From Crotalaria pallida (lineage: Eukaryota > Streptophyta > Magnoliopsida > Fabales > Fabaceae), in NCBI GenBank assembly GCA_037953625.1, contig CM075649.1:93563290-93627289 (forward strand): DNA of 64,000 nt, written 5' to 3'. The first letter of the stretch is position 1. Each line of letters starts with the position of its first letter. The notes beneath the pieces were generated by a model that had not been told where the DNA came from, did no database searches, and worked only from the letters and a program-made list of their open reading frames with translations. The position numbers and the translations under genes are program-made. This document shows, piece after piece, positions 22,485 through 33,777 of the stretch.

Positions 22485-23463
22485 CTGATACCTCACAACA
22501 AGACTTCCACTTTCTTGTTGATACCTCACAACAAGACTTCCACTTGCTTGATGACACACCAAGACTTCTTCTTCAATTTGCTTGATGAACAACACACCAA
22601 GGCTTTTCCTTTGCTGTATTTGAGCTTGCCTTCTTGCAATGATTACAACACAATAGAAAACACAATAAAAATCCTATGAATCTCTTTCAAGAACTATGAA
22701 AATATCAACACATGAGATTCAAAGATTCTTGATCAAAGATGTGAAAGTAAGAACTTTGATATTTAGAAAATGAGAGAGAATAGTGTGGCTATGATCTTTC
22801 CAAAATGATATGAAAATGAAATTGATTTGTTCTAATGATTCACAAAGGTTGGTAAAAGGTTTATATAGAATACCCAAAAGTTAGGAAACTTAAAAACTGA
22901 TTTTGAGAAGTGAAAAACGTATTTTAAAAACCAGTTCAGCAGCTGTTAATCGATTAGCTACTCAGGTTAATCGATTAACCTTTGTTAAATTTATGTTAAT
23001 CGATTAAGCCATCAGGTTAATCGATTAGACCTGATTCAAAAACTATTAATCGATTAGCCAACCCTGTTAATCGATTAAGCACTGTAAAAACACTTCTAAA
23101 AACTTGTTTTCTCAAATCTAAACCTTTTCTTTCAAAACTCTAAGCCACCTATTGATTTAGGTTAAGTGAATACTCAAAATATAATATGATCATGCACTTG
23201 ATAGAGATTCACTACCCTCTAATAAACTCTACCCAAACTCATCAAACTCTAAGACTCAAAATAAAGATATTACAATATAATACACAACATGAATCTTCAT
23301 GAGCTTACTCTCTCTTCATCATTTGGTTATTGTTGTTTGTTTTTTGAGTTTCTCCATAACTTAAACTTGATCAAAACATTTGTCATTATCAAAACCATCA
23401 AAACCATGCACTTGAATAATAGATCTCACAATCTTCACATGCACATGCCTTCTAGATCTAACA
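22485..23463 (-). repeat. Probable Ty1/copia LTR fragment
   Basis: The minus strand begins TGTTAGATCTAG at 23463, exactly where the gag of element G breaks off, and includes a GTTTTGATAATGACAAA segment often seen near copia SIRE-type LTR starts. A TATA box CTATATAAA (22860-22868, minus) lies downstream of three TAATCGATTA pairs. The left edge is uncertain (about 22485, where similarity to the Tat LTR ends). No target duplication was found, so a deletion probably accompanied it. Confidence 0.5.
22947..23077. promoter_or_regulatory. Three pairs of TAATCGATTA palindromes, each 21 bp apart
   Basis: Pairs start at 22947/22968, 22997/23018 and 23047/23068. The pairs themselves repeat every 50 bp. 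They lie 80-210 bp upstream of the TATA box at 22860-22868 on the minus strand. Confidence 0.65.
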
Positions 23464-24543
23464 CGGTGTACCTGTTAAAGAAAAATCTTTTCATTTCTTC
23501 CCACGAGTTTACTGAATTCCATGGGAGAGATGAGTACCATCTCAACACAGAAGGTTCAAGGGTCATAGAAAACGCTCGACACTTCATCCGATCACCGCCT
23601 CCATAATAGTTCATTGCCCCTTCATAAGAAACAATATGATCGATAGGATCGGTTAGGCCATTGTAGTGTGGTACATTTGAAGGGCCTAAATACCCTTGAT
23701 GGGTTTCGAACGCCATGATGTAAGGGGTAAAAGGATGACCGAGGTGGAAATCCTCTTGACTAGGGTCAGTGTTCGGGTTGGCTTCGAGGTGAGGGGGTGG
23801 GGGGAGTTGCATCATGGGCATGGGCATGGGCATGGGCAATGGGTTTAAAGGTTGGGGCGTCGGGTTTGGGAATGGATGGGCAGGTGGTTGATTTTGAACG
23901 AGCCGTGCCATTGCCTGCTGTTGAAGCTCGGCGATGGCTTGTCCTTGCTGCTGGATTAGTGATGTCTGTTGTTTTAGAATGTTGATCATCTCCTGCTCAC
24001 GACTCCAAGCGGATGCAGAAGTTGCGTACGTTCTGCTAGTAGAATGCGCTCGTCGCGCGTCTCCTTGGGTTGTCCTAGTTGGCTCAGTTCTAACACTGGG
24101 TGTTACCCTTCTGTGCTTGTGGTTGTGTTGGTTTGAAGTGTAGGGGTTCGGCGAGTATTTTGGCTATGGTGTGCTCTGGTTCCCGTTGATCTAGCAGTAT
24201 TACGGGTTGGAGGATCGATACTGCTAAAGTCTCCGTGGGTAGAAGGTGGCGCTGGTGGGGGTGGTGGTGGCGGGGGTGGTGATGGTGGGGGTGGTGGTGG
24301 AGGAGGGAGTAGCTCCCTTCATGAAGGATTAGGCCCATGTAAGTTAGGGGGTGGTTGGATATTAGCCCCAGTTCCTGAAGGAGGTGAATGTGGTGGCTCA
24401 GAATTAGCCCCACGATTCTGATTCAAATGATCACGTAAATCACTGGCGAGTTGGTGATCGTTGTTGTCAACGTTTCTGGGTATGCCGCGGTTACGCATGA
24501 TGCGATCGCGGAGATCCCCTGCTTGGCTTCTAGTATGAACCAT
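23464..24543 (-). pseudogene. gag: Gag N-terminal part of Tat-type element G
   Basis: Starts at ATG 24543 (MVHTRSQAGDLRDR), matching the start of element E's gag (MVTTRSQVGDLHDR). A proline-rich region with frame changes follows (about 24000-24430), then a well kept Gag domain in 23464-23989 (GYLGPSNVPHYNGLTDPIDH, CRAFSMTLEPSVLRWYSSLP) that ends abruptly at NRYT where the copia-type piece begins. About 85% similar to E by eye over the conserved part. Confidence 0.85.
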
Positions 24544-24572
24544 GGTGGAGATGGGGATGATTTGTTATTCAG

Positions 24573-24590
24573 TCCCCACAGACGGCTCCA
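24573..24590 (-). other. Primer-binding site of element G
   Basis: The minus strand reads TGGAGCCGTCTGTGGGGA, one change from the TGGCGCCGTC form in element E. One base separates it from the LTR at 24592. Confidence 0.8.
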
Positions 24591-24591
24591 A

Positions 24592-25188
24592 TTTCGTGTC
24601 CTAGACCAGGAACAGCCTCACGGTTATGGAAGAAACCGAAGATCTGATCCTAATCAAGTTATGCTGTAGGACTTCGTAGGATTTTCTGAATATCCAGTTG
24701 GGATAATCAGGATCTCCCTAGTCAACAATGTGTGTGATAGTGTCAACTTAGGGATGGAGAAAACGTACCTTAGCCCTCATAGCCTGGTGGTTCTTATAGG
24801 GGATTACCTGATACGTGTGTCTCTGGGCTTGTCTAGTGAGGCTCATGATGAAGAAGTGTTCAACTGGGACTGGTAAATGTTCTGATAAGATTGCCTTTGT
24901 TAATCCCGTATGTGATGAACTCTGATCCTTATCCCGTAATCTAACCAAGCTGTGCGGGAATATAGGAGAAGCTGTTAGGCTAGTTGAGATCGTAACTGTT
25001 AACGATAAGGATGAAGATCCTGTGCTCTGCCGAGGTCTCATAAGCCTGTAGTTCTCTTAAGTGTCCCTAGCTCGATGTATCGTGTTTCCGACCAGACAAT
25101 GATCGGTGCTCTTTTACTCTAGTGTTAAATCGGTCGGCGTAAAGAAGACTCGGTCGGACTAGAGTTAGCTCCACTACAAGATGCACAT
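24592..25188 (-). repeat. 5' LTR of Tat-type element G
   Basis: 597 bp, minus-strand ends TGTAGTGG...GGACACGAAA (last bases mutated from the GACA of element E). Bounded outside by AGATG (25189-25193). Similar along its length to E's LTR at 44532-45104. Confidence 0.85.
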
Positions 25189-26481
25189 TAATATGTATGA
25201 ATGCATGATCATCATCATCATCAGATAAATAATTCATTGATCTCGCATCATTATGCCTATCACAAATTCATTGCCATCACTTATATCACCACACTTTCAT
25301 CCTTATAACAATTAGCTTTATAAATGTATTTTATTAAGTCTTATTGATTTGCTTCACCAATGATGTCAGGGAATAATAAAGCAACACTGGGAAATTATCT
25401 AACCAACACACACGTATACAACTCCTCTACATCCTCCCAAACCTAGTCGACAGCAAACGAGACGTTCAGGAACCTGAACCCACGCCGGTCGAACAGTCGA
25501 GAAAAACCAACAACATATAAATATGTATGTCAAGGCCACAACCGTATGGGCCGGTCATAATGACAATTAATATTTTACGCGATACCGCAAGGGCCCAACA
25601 ACAATTCGATCTGCCCGCCTCGTTCAGGTTCCCTCTCACCGCTTCAGATTTGATCAAGGGGGCGACAATACTTTTCTAGTTCGTGGTGCAGAACATGCTA
25701 TGATCCCTTGGGTCTTAAGTCCCGATCACATATAGTCTAGTTCTTCCTAGAAAAGCACCCTAGGTTTCTTGATGAGTCACCGTCATCACCCTCCCCTATC
25801 ACAATCACACACCTGAATATCTGCAGATAAGCGGGGTATCTTCCTCTCCACTACTTCACGCTCACCTCACTGCAACTAAAATCGAAACAATCAAACAGAA
25901 ACTAAAATCATTTAACCATGGCATACATTCCAGACAAGCTATTATTCTCACCTTTATTAGGAACAGAAACTCTCTGAGGATCCACGAAACTCTGATTTCC
26001 ACGATCACGCGTGAGAGCGGTACCTAGGCTTTATGAAGGTTTGTCTTAGTGGGAGACATAATCAATAGGGTAATAAATGGTTTGTCTCCTAAGTGCTCTA
26101 TGGAGAAGACAAATAATTAAAACATTTTTGAATTTGAATTTTGGCTCTAAATACATCTCCTCACTTAACTTATAGGGTAAACTTAAAATTTTTCTTCCTC
26201 AACTAGGTCATGACCGTGGCACACATAGAAGAGGGTAAATAAAATTTTCCTTCTCTACTTTAAAGGAAGTACAAAATAAAAATCTAATTAAAATAAAATA
26301 AACATATTCCCATGGTTTTTAAATAAATAAAGACACAAAAATTCACAAATTATAAATTTATGAAAAATCAAATCAAATATTAATTAAATTATGGAAATAA
26401 AATTCCAGCCAATAAATCAAATAAATAAATTGTATTTCATTTTTAAATACAGAAAATAATTGAGGAAATTGCGGGTATTAC

Positions 26482-27343
26482 ACTACCAACCGGTCGACGA
26501 AGTGCTTGAGCGACCGCTAGAATTGTTGTTGGTGCGCGCATAACCGATTGTCGACTTGGGTATCCAGCTATGTCATGCTATTCCCGGTCATTTAGAAATG
26601 AAGGTTCTCCAGCAACAATCCCCTTGGTTGTTTTAATAACATAACCTAGTCACTCTATCACTCTCGACAATCTATGACCTTCTCGTCTACTCTTACTTCA
26701 ATCATAGAATACCAGCGTCTCGCTTTTCCCTGTAATCGCCTCTCAATTGAATTTGAACCACATTCATCATTAAAATCAGTTAACAAAAAAAAATTGAATT
26801 TGATTCAAAAACTATACATTGAAAATGTGTTTTTCATTTGGTTCAACTTCAATCGAGATGCCTATTTTCTTTTCTTTTGCTTTTCTTTTTCTTTTCTTTA
26901 TCCTTCTCTTTCTCTTTTTCTCATAATTGTCTCTCATAAACAATACCATTCTTTTCAACTTTTCTTTCCATGGACCCTAGCTTAATATTGGTTAGCTACG
27001 CATTCTCCGGCTGACCCCAACCAAATCAAGTAGGCTACATGGATTCCATGGCCCCCTAGCTTGACATTGGTCAGCTACGCATTCATCGGCGGACCCCGAC
27101 CATGCCAAGTAGGCATCATGAATCTCATTTCTTTTTCTCTTGGTGGCAAGCTGTTATTCATTGAATTTCCTAGTATTGGCTAATCATTTCAAATAATATA
27201 AGTGCTAATACCTCCCGATTTCCCTAATTCAAAACTTAACATTAAAAATTTTTCATTTAAGTCTCACCTTTGGACAAGAAGATTGAGATGAGAGTGTTCG
27301 CAGCGAGATCGAGACCATCTCCCAAGGTTGAAAGGAAAGAACT
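26482..27343. other. Non-coding internal/leader sequence of a minus-strand element
   Basis: No gene seen. It lies just inside a minus-strand primer site (27344-27355), so it is probably a leader region. Two diverged direct repeats of about 75 bp (26975-27050 and 27051-27127, each with GCTACGCATTC and CAAGTAGGC) and a strongly pyrimidine-rich strand near 26870-26925 are the only structure. Confidence 0.4.
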
Positions 27344-27355
27344 GCTCTGATACCA
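27344..27355 (-). other. Primer-binding site (tRNA-iMet type)
   Basis: The minus strand reads TGGTATCAGAGC, 4 bp from the LTR edge at 27360. Confidence 0.85.
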
Positions 27356-27359
27356 TAAT

Positions 27360-27836
27360 TGTAACAACCCGCTTTATATTACAAAAGATAATCAAATAAA
27401 AGTTTGCAATAAAATGTGGAACTCAAAATTTCTTTTTACAAAATAATTATACTCAAATTGGGGTTTACAATTACAATACTAGCAGAAATAAACAGAGATC
27501 CTTTCTTTCGACTCTTCTGCTGCGACACTCTGATCCTTAAGCTTCTTGAACAATTACCTAAAATGTTAACCACTAAGGGGTGAGACATTTTCAAAACACA
27601 TTGAATTAAAATATAGTAAACAGTTCATAATGAAAACTCAAGGATTACAATTAAATGAGGCAATGGACTAACAATACACATCACGTGATCTGGACTTGTG
27701 CAAAGCAGGAGCGCCTCTCAATTGCCAACCTATAACTGGATGTCATTTACATCATTCTCATTCACATGTTCCTTATCCATATTTTACCGTGGGATCCATT
27801 TATAGAATTGGTACTCCTTTCTTCTCAATTGCATGA
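27360..27836 (-). repeat. Chromovirus-type LTR fragment, minus strand
   Basis: Begins TGTAACAACCCGC next to the primer site. About 480 bp remain before a different, plus-oriented LTR start at 27837. Confidence 0.6.
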
Positions 27837-28132
27837 TGCAACATCCTAAGTTTTATGTATGTATAGAAATGTTATAAATTTATAATTTAGTATGTATGGC
27901 CTTTAGTATCCATGTAAGTAACTTAGGAACAATTAGAATGCATTAGAAAATGAAGCTCTCAGGCAATACTCGAGTATTGCAAGGAAAACTCGAGTATTCA
28001 TGCATAAGAAAAATGAAGCTTTCAGGCAATACACGAGTATTGCAAGGAATACTCGAGTATCCTGTCAGTAAGTCTATCAGATATTTCGAATTTTAATGAA
28101 ATACGCGAGTATTGTGTAGGATACTCGAGTAT
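27837..28132 (+). repeat. U3 fragment of a plus-strand LTR with XhoI-type palindrome pairs
   Basis: Starts TGCAACATCCTAAG and then resembles the start of F's LTR (TGTAACATCC, followed by an ATGTTATAAATTTATAA-like stretch). It is cut at 28132 by the Athila-like LTR. It carries three palindrome pairs from position 130 onward. Confidence 0.5.
27967..28131. promoter_or_regulatory. Three pairs of TACTCGAGTA-type palindromes, each 20 bp apart
   Basis: Pairs start at 27967/27987, 28030/28050 and 28102/28122. One copy in each pair is imperfect (AACTCGAGTA, TACACGAGTA, TACGCGAGTA) and the other exact. Same logic as the TAATCGATTA and TAACCGGTTA pairs: central CpG, about two helical turns apart. Confidence 0.6.
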
Positions 28133-29450
28133 TGTGCAAAATACTTGATCACTCTCTAGCAAGTATATTAGATCGGATAGTAATATAGTCAAGGAAGACC
28201 AGATATCGTTCCCACAAGGACCAAGAATTATTTAACTTATTTCTACCTAGGAGTAATTAAAAGTAAAATCTATTAAATTTCAGAATTGAATAAATTAATT
28301 AAGAGGATATTTTGCTGATGGAAAATAAATAAAAACTATAAATTAATGGATGAATGGTGGTTAGGAACTAGTTTCATTAATTTTTTCATTTATTTATTAT
28401 AAATCAATGTTTTCCATTTAAATCAAGAACTAATTCAGAAAATTAGTAATTCCTAGATTTCTCTAATGAAATTACTGTTTATTATTCAATTTGTTAAATC
28501 CTAATTCCTTAGAAATTTAATCTATTGAATAACCATAATTAAGAACAGTGAATTATGAAGAGTTATATAAAAATCCAAAAGTATTCCTACAAGTTGAATC
28601 CTTATATTGTTTAATTGCATGGCCTATTTTAAATCCTAATTTTCAAATTCAGATCTAAATATCCATAACATGAATTGATCAAGTTCATGCATAACAATAA
28701 AAACACAATTAAACACTTGATTTAAAAACTGAAAAACATTAATTCATATCAATAAACTACATAATCAAATCCACATGTTCCTAACACAAGAGGGTTTAGT
28801 TACACATCATAGAGAAGAAGAACAAATAAGAATAGAAGTAATTCATTCCTAAATTACCACTAATCCTTGATCTGAATCTTCAGCCTTCAATGGATTCCTC
28901 CTCCGAATGCTCTCCAGAGAATGCAATCTCCCTCAATGATTTCTGATTATGACTCTCTCTAATCTCCTTCTAAACTAATCCTAAAAACATAAATAAGTAG
29001 ATAAAATCCTAATCTTATCAAAATCCTTCAAAACTGATCAAAAATTGGCCCATTTGGGCATTCTCGCACCTCGCGCGCCTGGGCGCGCAGACCGGCACGC
29101 CTGGGCGCGCTATATCTGATGCCATAATTTTAACGCCGCACGCGCGCTTGGGCGCGCTAATCCCGCGCATGGACGTGCTGAGGAATTTTCGACTCCGTTT
29201 CTCTCCGTTCTTGTGCCATTTTCAAGGTCTTCTTATGCTCTTTTCAGCTCCAATAATATTTTCTCCAAATAAAGCTCAAAAACACCTGAAACATACCCAA
29301 AACGGATCAAAACGTTCAAAGGATTCTAATAAACTAAAAATTCCTAAAACTAATACAAAATACCTATATTTACAAGAGAAACAAGCAAAAACCTAAGCAA
29401 AAGGAAGTGAAATTAAGCCTTAAAACGTCATACATTAGATCTTCATCACA
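28133..29450 (-). repeat. Athila-like Ty3/gypsy LTR
   Basis: 1,318 bp, from TGTGCAAAATAC to TCATCACA. It is followed by CCCCCAAACTTAG (29451), which on the minus strand is the AAGTTTGGGGG polypurine tract next to a 3' LTR. The GTCCTTGTGGGAACGATATC segment (minus strand, near 28210) is common near the end of Athila/Ogre-type LTRs. GC-rich palindrome pairs lie at 29073-29178. Assignment to Athila rests on these short signals. Confidence 0.6.
29073..29178. promoter_or_regulatory. Two pairs of GCGCGCCTGGGCGCGC-type palindromes
   Basis: Units at 29073-29088 and 29095-29110 (22 bp apart), and at 29142-29157 and 29163-29178 (21 bp apart, last copy decayed). A fifth unit lies outside the LTR near 31107-31122. 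The block is extremely GC-rich in an AT-rich LTR. Confidence 0.55.
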
Positions 29451-31290
29451 CCCCCAAACTTAGCATTTTTCATGTCCTAGGCAAAAGTAAAATAAAAATT
29501 CATAAACACAAGACTACCTTCTAAATCAAAATGTACAATACTTATTCTAAGACTTCGACTCATCAACACAACCACATATTTACACAAGCTATTCACATAT
29601 CAAAACCTGGTTAAAGAAACAAAATCAATCAGAACTCAGAACTAGTGAACACTCTCAACCTCTCAGTGTATATCTCTCATGTGTATCAAGGGTATAAATC
29701 AATTCACTCAAGTTAATACAATAGTTAAATGTTAACATAAGCTTGACCATAGACCCAAATCTCCACTGAAATTATTGAAAACATGCACAAATCAAAAGGT
29801 CTTTATTTTGGTTGTAACGTGGCCATGGCTAAAAGTGTCAGGTGGGATAAAAGAAAGAAAAGATGAAACTAAGGGCTAAAATGCAAAACAAATTTCCCTC
29901 TAAAAATTATGAATGAGCAATGAATACTATGAAGACTCACACTCAAATCACAACTATTTCGAACTTCTTGTTTTTCAATTTTACTCTACTACTTCTTCCA
30001 AACAAAATTTATTTTCTCTTATCATTCATCAATTTTCACTTTTTCTCAATTTTCTTTTGGAAGAGGAGTAATTCAACAACACTTTCACAATTTTCACACT
30101 TTTGAAACTTCTCTCTCTCAATTGCTCATTCAAAATTCCTAAGGTACTCACAAAAATATACAATCAATGCAGGGTACCAAAGAAAAATCATTTTTTATAT
30201 CAGGCTCAAAATGGGCAACTAAGGAAAACAAATCCAACAAAAATCTCTGAGGCTACAAAAACACCAACCTAAATGCCTTAATCATTTTTAAGCATGTAAT
30301 CAATTATCAATCTCAAAATGGTCACCGGTCAAGTTATAGAACATGAAAATAAAGAGAACACACTCATGAAAGAAATAGGGGTCTCAAATCAAAATATTCA
30401 AATAAATCATACCCCTTCAAATAGGCTCAAAATCTCACTAAGCTAAAGTCAGTTCACTAATTTCAAGTTATGAAAAACTTTGTCAAAATAACCAGATTTC
30501 AAAAATCTTTATAGCTCAACAAATAAATAACATGAATCAATGAGTCTAATCCTAAACTATGTATATACACCTATCATTAGAAAAATAATCTTAAGTCTAG
30601 AATAATTGCAAAACCTCTACCTAAGACACAAACCAACACCAAAAATGGGAGAAAAATTCAGATCTGAATTTTTTTTTATTTTGTTCCACTCCCCCAAACT
30701 TAAAGGTTGGCTTGTACTCAAGCAAACTAAACTAAACATACCTAACTACAAAATAAAAAATTGCATGAATAAATTTGGAACACTTATTACTTGCATCTGA
30801 AAAATAATCATCAGCACTAACAAAAATGAGAAAACATTCCCCCAAACTTAGTATGAGTCATGGAAAATAAGTGCCCACAAATAGCACCACAAATGAGGAA
30901 AATATTAACTTATATTTGTTACAAAAGATATAGCTTGATGCAAATAACAATTAATCCAAATAAATACCCAAGCAATAAAACTAAAAAAATCCTAGAAAGC
31001 AATAACATATTTTTGTTGCACAGGTACAAGGACTGGCTTATGGAGAAAAAGACACAAAATATATCAAAAAAATAACAATCCCCCATTTTCTGGATTTTTT
31101 CACCCAGTGCGCACCCAGGCGCGCCAGGGCTGTACCTGAAGCGATTTTTTTTAAAAATTAAAATTAAAATGCAGAAAATAAAAATAAAAAATAACCTACA
31201 CTAATTTCCTAAAAACTACTAAACTATGTGAATGCTACCTAAACATTGGGTTACCTCCCAACTAGTGCTTGTTTAACGTCACGAGCCTGA
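29451..31290 (-). other. 3' non-coding region of the Athila-like element
   Basis: No gene. The minus strand has the polypurine tract AAGTTTGGGGG at the LTR edge and two more copies of the tract (near 30690 and 30839), plus the GACGTTAAACAAGCACTAG and GGGAGGTAACCC signals near 31247-31280, which I know from the 3' region of Athila-type elements. The boundary with the ORF to the right lies between about 31270 and 31310. Confidence 0.5.
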
Positions 31291-32129
31291 CGGGTCACCT
31301 CCTTTCGGAGGTTAAGGGAACTGCATCTGCTCTGACTTCTACTGCTACTCCATCGGAAACATCAATTTGGGATCGAGAATTAGATGAAAGGTTTCCCAAG
31401 TTTGTCTGTCCTGAATCTGACTATCCTCGGTTCAGAATTCTTACTGCCGACGAATGGTCACGTTGCAACATGACTCTGACAAAGTATCTACTTCGAAGTG
31501 CCAACCTGACTTATTTTTTGGCCAAGCAATCAGGAGATCTGTTCACTGGTTTTAATATTGAACAAAAAGAAGCTCGAGAAATGTCCGCGGCACAAGAGGC
31601 TAGTCTTTGGAATGAACTGGTCCGAGTGAAAAATGAATTGGAGAATTTGAAAGCTGACAAAACCGAGCTGATCAAAGAGAGAGATTCTTTGAAGGCTTCT
31701 AAGAAAGTTGTAGAGGATAAGGGGAAGGAAGTGGAGGAGGCATTGAATAAGGAGCTGCAGGAAAGCCAACAGCGGGTTGATGAACTGAGATCTGAAGTAG
31801 AGAAATCTGCTGTTCTTGCTCAGAAGATTAAAGAAAAAGCTCTTCGTCATAAGAAGGAGGCAGCGACCAATTTTTACAATTGGAGCAAAGCTGTTGATGA
31901 TTCTTTTATTTTGGGGATCAAACAAATTCAAATTCTGAACCCTGAAACTGAGTTCAGGGTGGTTGGAGCTCATCCCTTTCACAGTGTTGAGAATGGGAAA
32001 TTGATCGACCTTGAGACTAAGGCCGAAGTTGATCTACAAGCGGAGGATCTTCCTAATCCTCTTGTTGAGCTGACTGAGGCTCCAGAATTTGATGACAAGG
32101 ATATCGTCTTGTCTGATGTTGAAGAGTAA
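31269..32129 (+). CDS. Coiled-coil ORF, antisense to Tat element E (5' end lost)
   Basis: 286 codons open, with no ATG at the start; the first Met is residue 68. The N-terminus is probably truncated at the junction with the Athila-like sequence. Residues about 105-205 are heptad-like and rich in Glu, Lys and Leu, a long coiled coil. The end is acidic (DDKDIVLSDVEE). I recognise no enzyme domain. It stands behind the integrase of element E and on the opposite strand, exactly where several Tat-lineage families (for example Grande and Retand) carry extra antisense ORFs. It has no stop or shift over 286 codons, unlike the neighbouring pol. Alternatives: a captured host gene piece, or gag of an unrelated element. 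Confidence 0.6.
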   Translation: MFNVTSLTGHLLSEVKGTASALTSTATPSETSIWDRELDERFPKFVCPESDYPRFRILTADEWSRCNMTLTKYLLRSANLTYFLAKQSGDLFTGFNIEQKEAREMSAAQEASLWNELVRVKNELENLKADKTELIKERDSLKASKKVVEDKGKEVEEALNKELQESQQRVDELRSEVEKSAVLAQKIKEKALRHKKEAATNFYNWSKAVDDSFILGIKQIQILNPETEFRVVGAHPFHSVENGKLIDLETKAEVDLQAEDLPNPLVELTEAPEFDDKDIVLSDVEE

Positions 32130-32727
32130 TCTTGCACAGTTAATTTCTGTTCAGTTCTAGTATTCTTTTTGCTGCTCACTGTGTTTGAGCGTTTACTTCA
32201 TGTTTATTTTGGACAAGGTCCTTTTAACTTTTTAGAACTGAATTTGAATCGATTTTCTGTGTATGCCAACCTCATTACTGCTCGATGTATTATCGTTGTT
32301 TTTGGGTTTTGTTAGTTGCGTGCTCGATGGTATTTTCCGAGCGGAAACTCTTGTTCTTAAACCAAGAACATCTATCACTTTTGCATGTGTTGTTAATTGT
32401 GAGTAGAACTCGGATCGCTGACTTTAGCCGAAGCGGGATCCTCGGACCGCGAGGCAAGGAAAGTAATTTCCTGAATTCGGGCGTTCTATGTATACGTTGT
32501 CGAACTCTCGTAAAGAGCTGTATCTCGATTTCGCTCGGTGGCTAGCCGAACCAAATGAGTCGTACATTTTTTCAAAATGTTCATAAGAGACTTTCAAAGA
32601 AACTTACGAATTTTATTGATACAAAGATGAAATTGCTCATTTGCTAAATAATTCCTAACAATTTATCTGTAATCTAAGAAGGAAGTTATCCTTCGTTTAT
32701 TCAACCTAAACAATTCTGAGCAATAGA
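32130..32727. other. Non-coding spacer of element E between antisense ORF and integrase
   Basis: About 600 bp without a gene on either strand. It could hold the promoter of neither or the terminators of both convergent frames; nothing specific is visible. Confidence 0.4.
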
Positions 32728-33777
32728 CTAACCTATCTGTAGACAGAAATGAAAAATAGGAGCTTGGCTGTAATAAGCTCTGAGCTTGGCCACGTTCCAG
32801 CTGTTATTGATTTTCGTGCCCGAGAGAGTTTTCAGTTTGTAAGCACCAGTTCCAGATTTAGCCTTCACTCGGTATGGACCTTCCCACTTTGGCTTCAATT
32901 TTCCAACCCCAACATTTCCTTTACCGATATCTGCTCGGCGAAGGACCAAGTCTCCAACTTCAAAACTTCGCGGACGAACTTTCTTGTTGTACTCCCGAGC
33001 TTGCCGTTCCTTTATTTTTCTTTCATGAGCTGCAGCATTCTTTCGAATTTCCTCAAGTAAAATGAGTTCTTCGCTGAGCAAATGGTCATTAGTTTCTGAA
33101 GGACGTTCAAGTGTCCTAAAGGTAGGGATTCGCTTTTCGATCGGAATGACTGCGTCACAGCCGTATGTCAATCGAAAAGGAGTTTCACCTGTTGATGAGT
33201 GTATAGTTGTCCTGTGTGACCATAAGACGCTCGGGAGTTTATCCGCCCAAGTGTCGGCTGCATTACCAAGTTTCTTTTTAATTCCATCCAAGATGGTTCT
33301 GTTGGCGGCCTCGGCTAACCCATTTGTCTGTGGGTGTTCAACAGAACTGAAATAGTGAGTGATTCCCAGGTCAGCTGCTAGTTGTTGAAAGTGGGAGGCT
33401 GCAAACTGTGATCCATTATCAGTAACTATGGCATGAGGCACTCCGAACCGAGAGATAATTTCCTTCACAAAGAAAGATTGAATACGGGCCATAGAGATTG
33501 TTGCTAACGGTGCCGCTTCAATCCACTTAGTGAAGTAGTCAATAGCCACTACTGCAAATTTGAGTTGCCCTGGTGCAGTGGGAAACTTTCCGATGATGTC
33601 CATACCCCACTGATAAAAGGGCCAAGGGGCGCCGAGAGAGTGTAGCTCTTCTGCAGGTCTTTGGTAGATGTCGTTGTGAAACTGGCATTGAACACACTTC
33701 TTAACATGTTCCATGGCGTCTTTTTGCAAGGTAGGCCAAAAGTAACCTGCCCGGATTATTTTCCGAGCTAGGGATTC
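32728..33777 (-). pseudogene. pol: Integrase C-terminal two-thirds of element E, cut by solo LTR J
   Basis: Minus strand from 33777: the second half of the zinc-binding region (CVQC), core domain with GMDIIGKFPTA (first Asp), VTDNGSQFAA (second Asp) and the PQTNGLAEAANRTI segment (Glu), then a C-terminal SH3-like part (FEVGDLVLRRA, KPKWEGPYRV) and no chromodomain. The frame is open to the end at 32728. The upstream half lies beyond the J insertion, at 39672 and above. Confidence 0.9.

Larger units (their letters stand above)
20235..25188 (-). mobile_element. Nested Tat-type Ty3/gypsy remnant (element G)
   Basis: Flanked by AGATG on both sides (20230-20234 and 25189-25193). Left: the start of a minus-strand 3' LTR (20235-20384 and 22348-22484). 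Right: gag (to 24543), primer site (24573-24590) and a complete 597-bp 5' LTR (24592-25188). Pol and the rest of the 3' LTR are gone, replaced by a copia-type LTR piece. It inserted into the LTR of element H and was later hit by a Ty1/copia element now present as a solo LTR. Confidence 0.85.
19275..26481 (-). repeat. LTR of element H, split by nested element G
   Basis: The LTR starts TGTAACACCCCG at 19275, runs to 20229-20234, and resumes at 25189-25193 after the nested insertion, ending GCGGGTATTACA at 26481. Without the insertion it is about 2.26 kb. The two pieces are joined by the AGATG duplication on both sides of G. The right piece contains blocks shared with LTRs J, D and 600-4163 (for example the GACAATAC and CTCTCCACTACTTC neighbourhoods). 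A donor-like site (AATAAAG then GTGAGA) lies at 25951. Confidence 0.75.
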
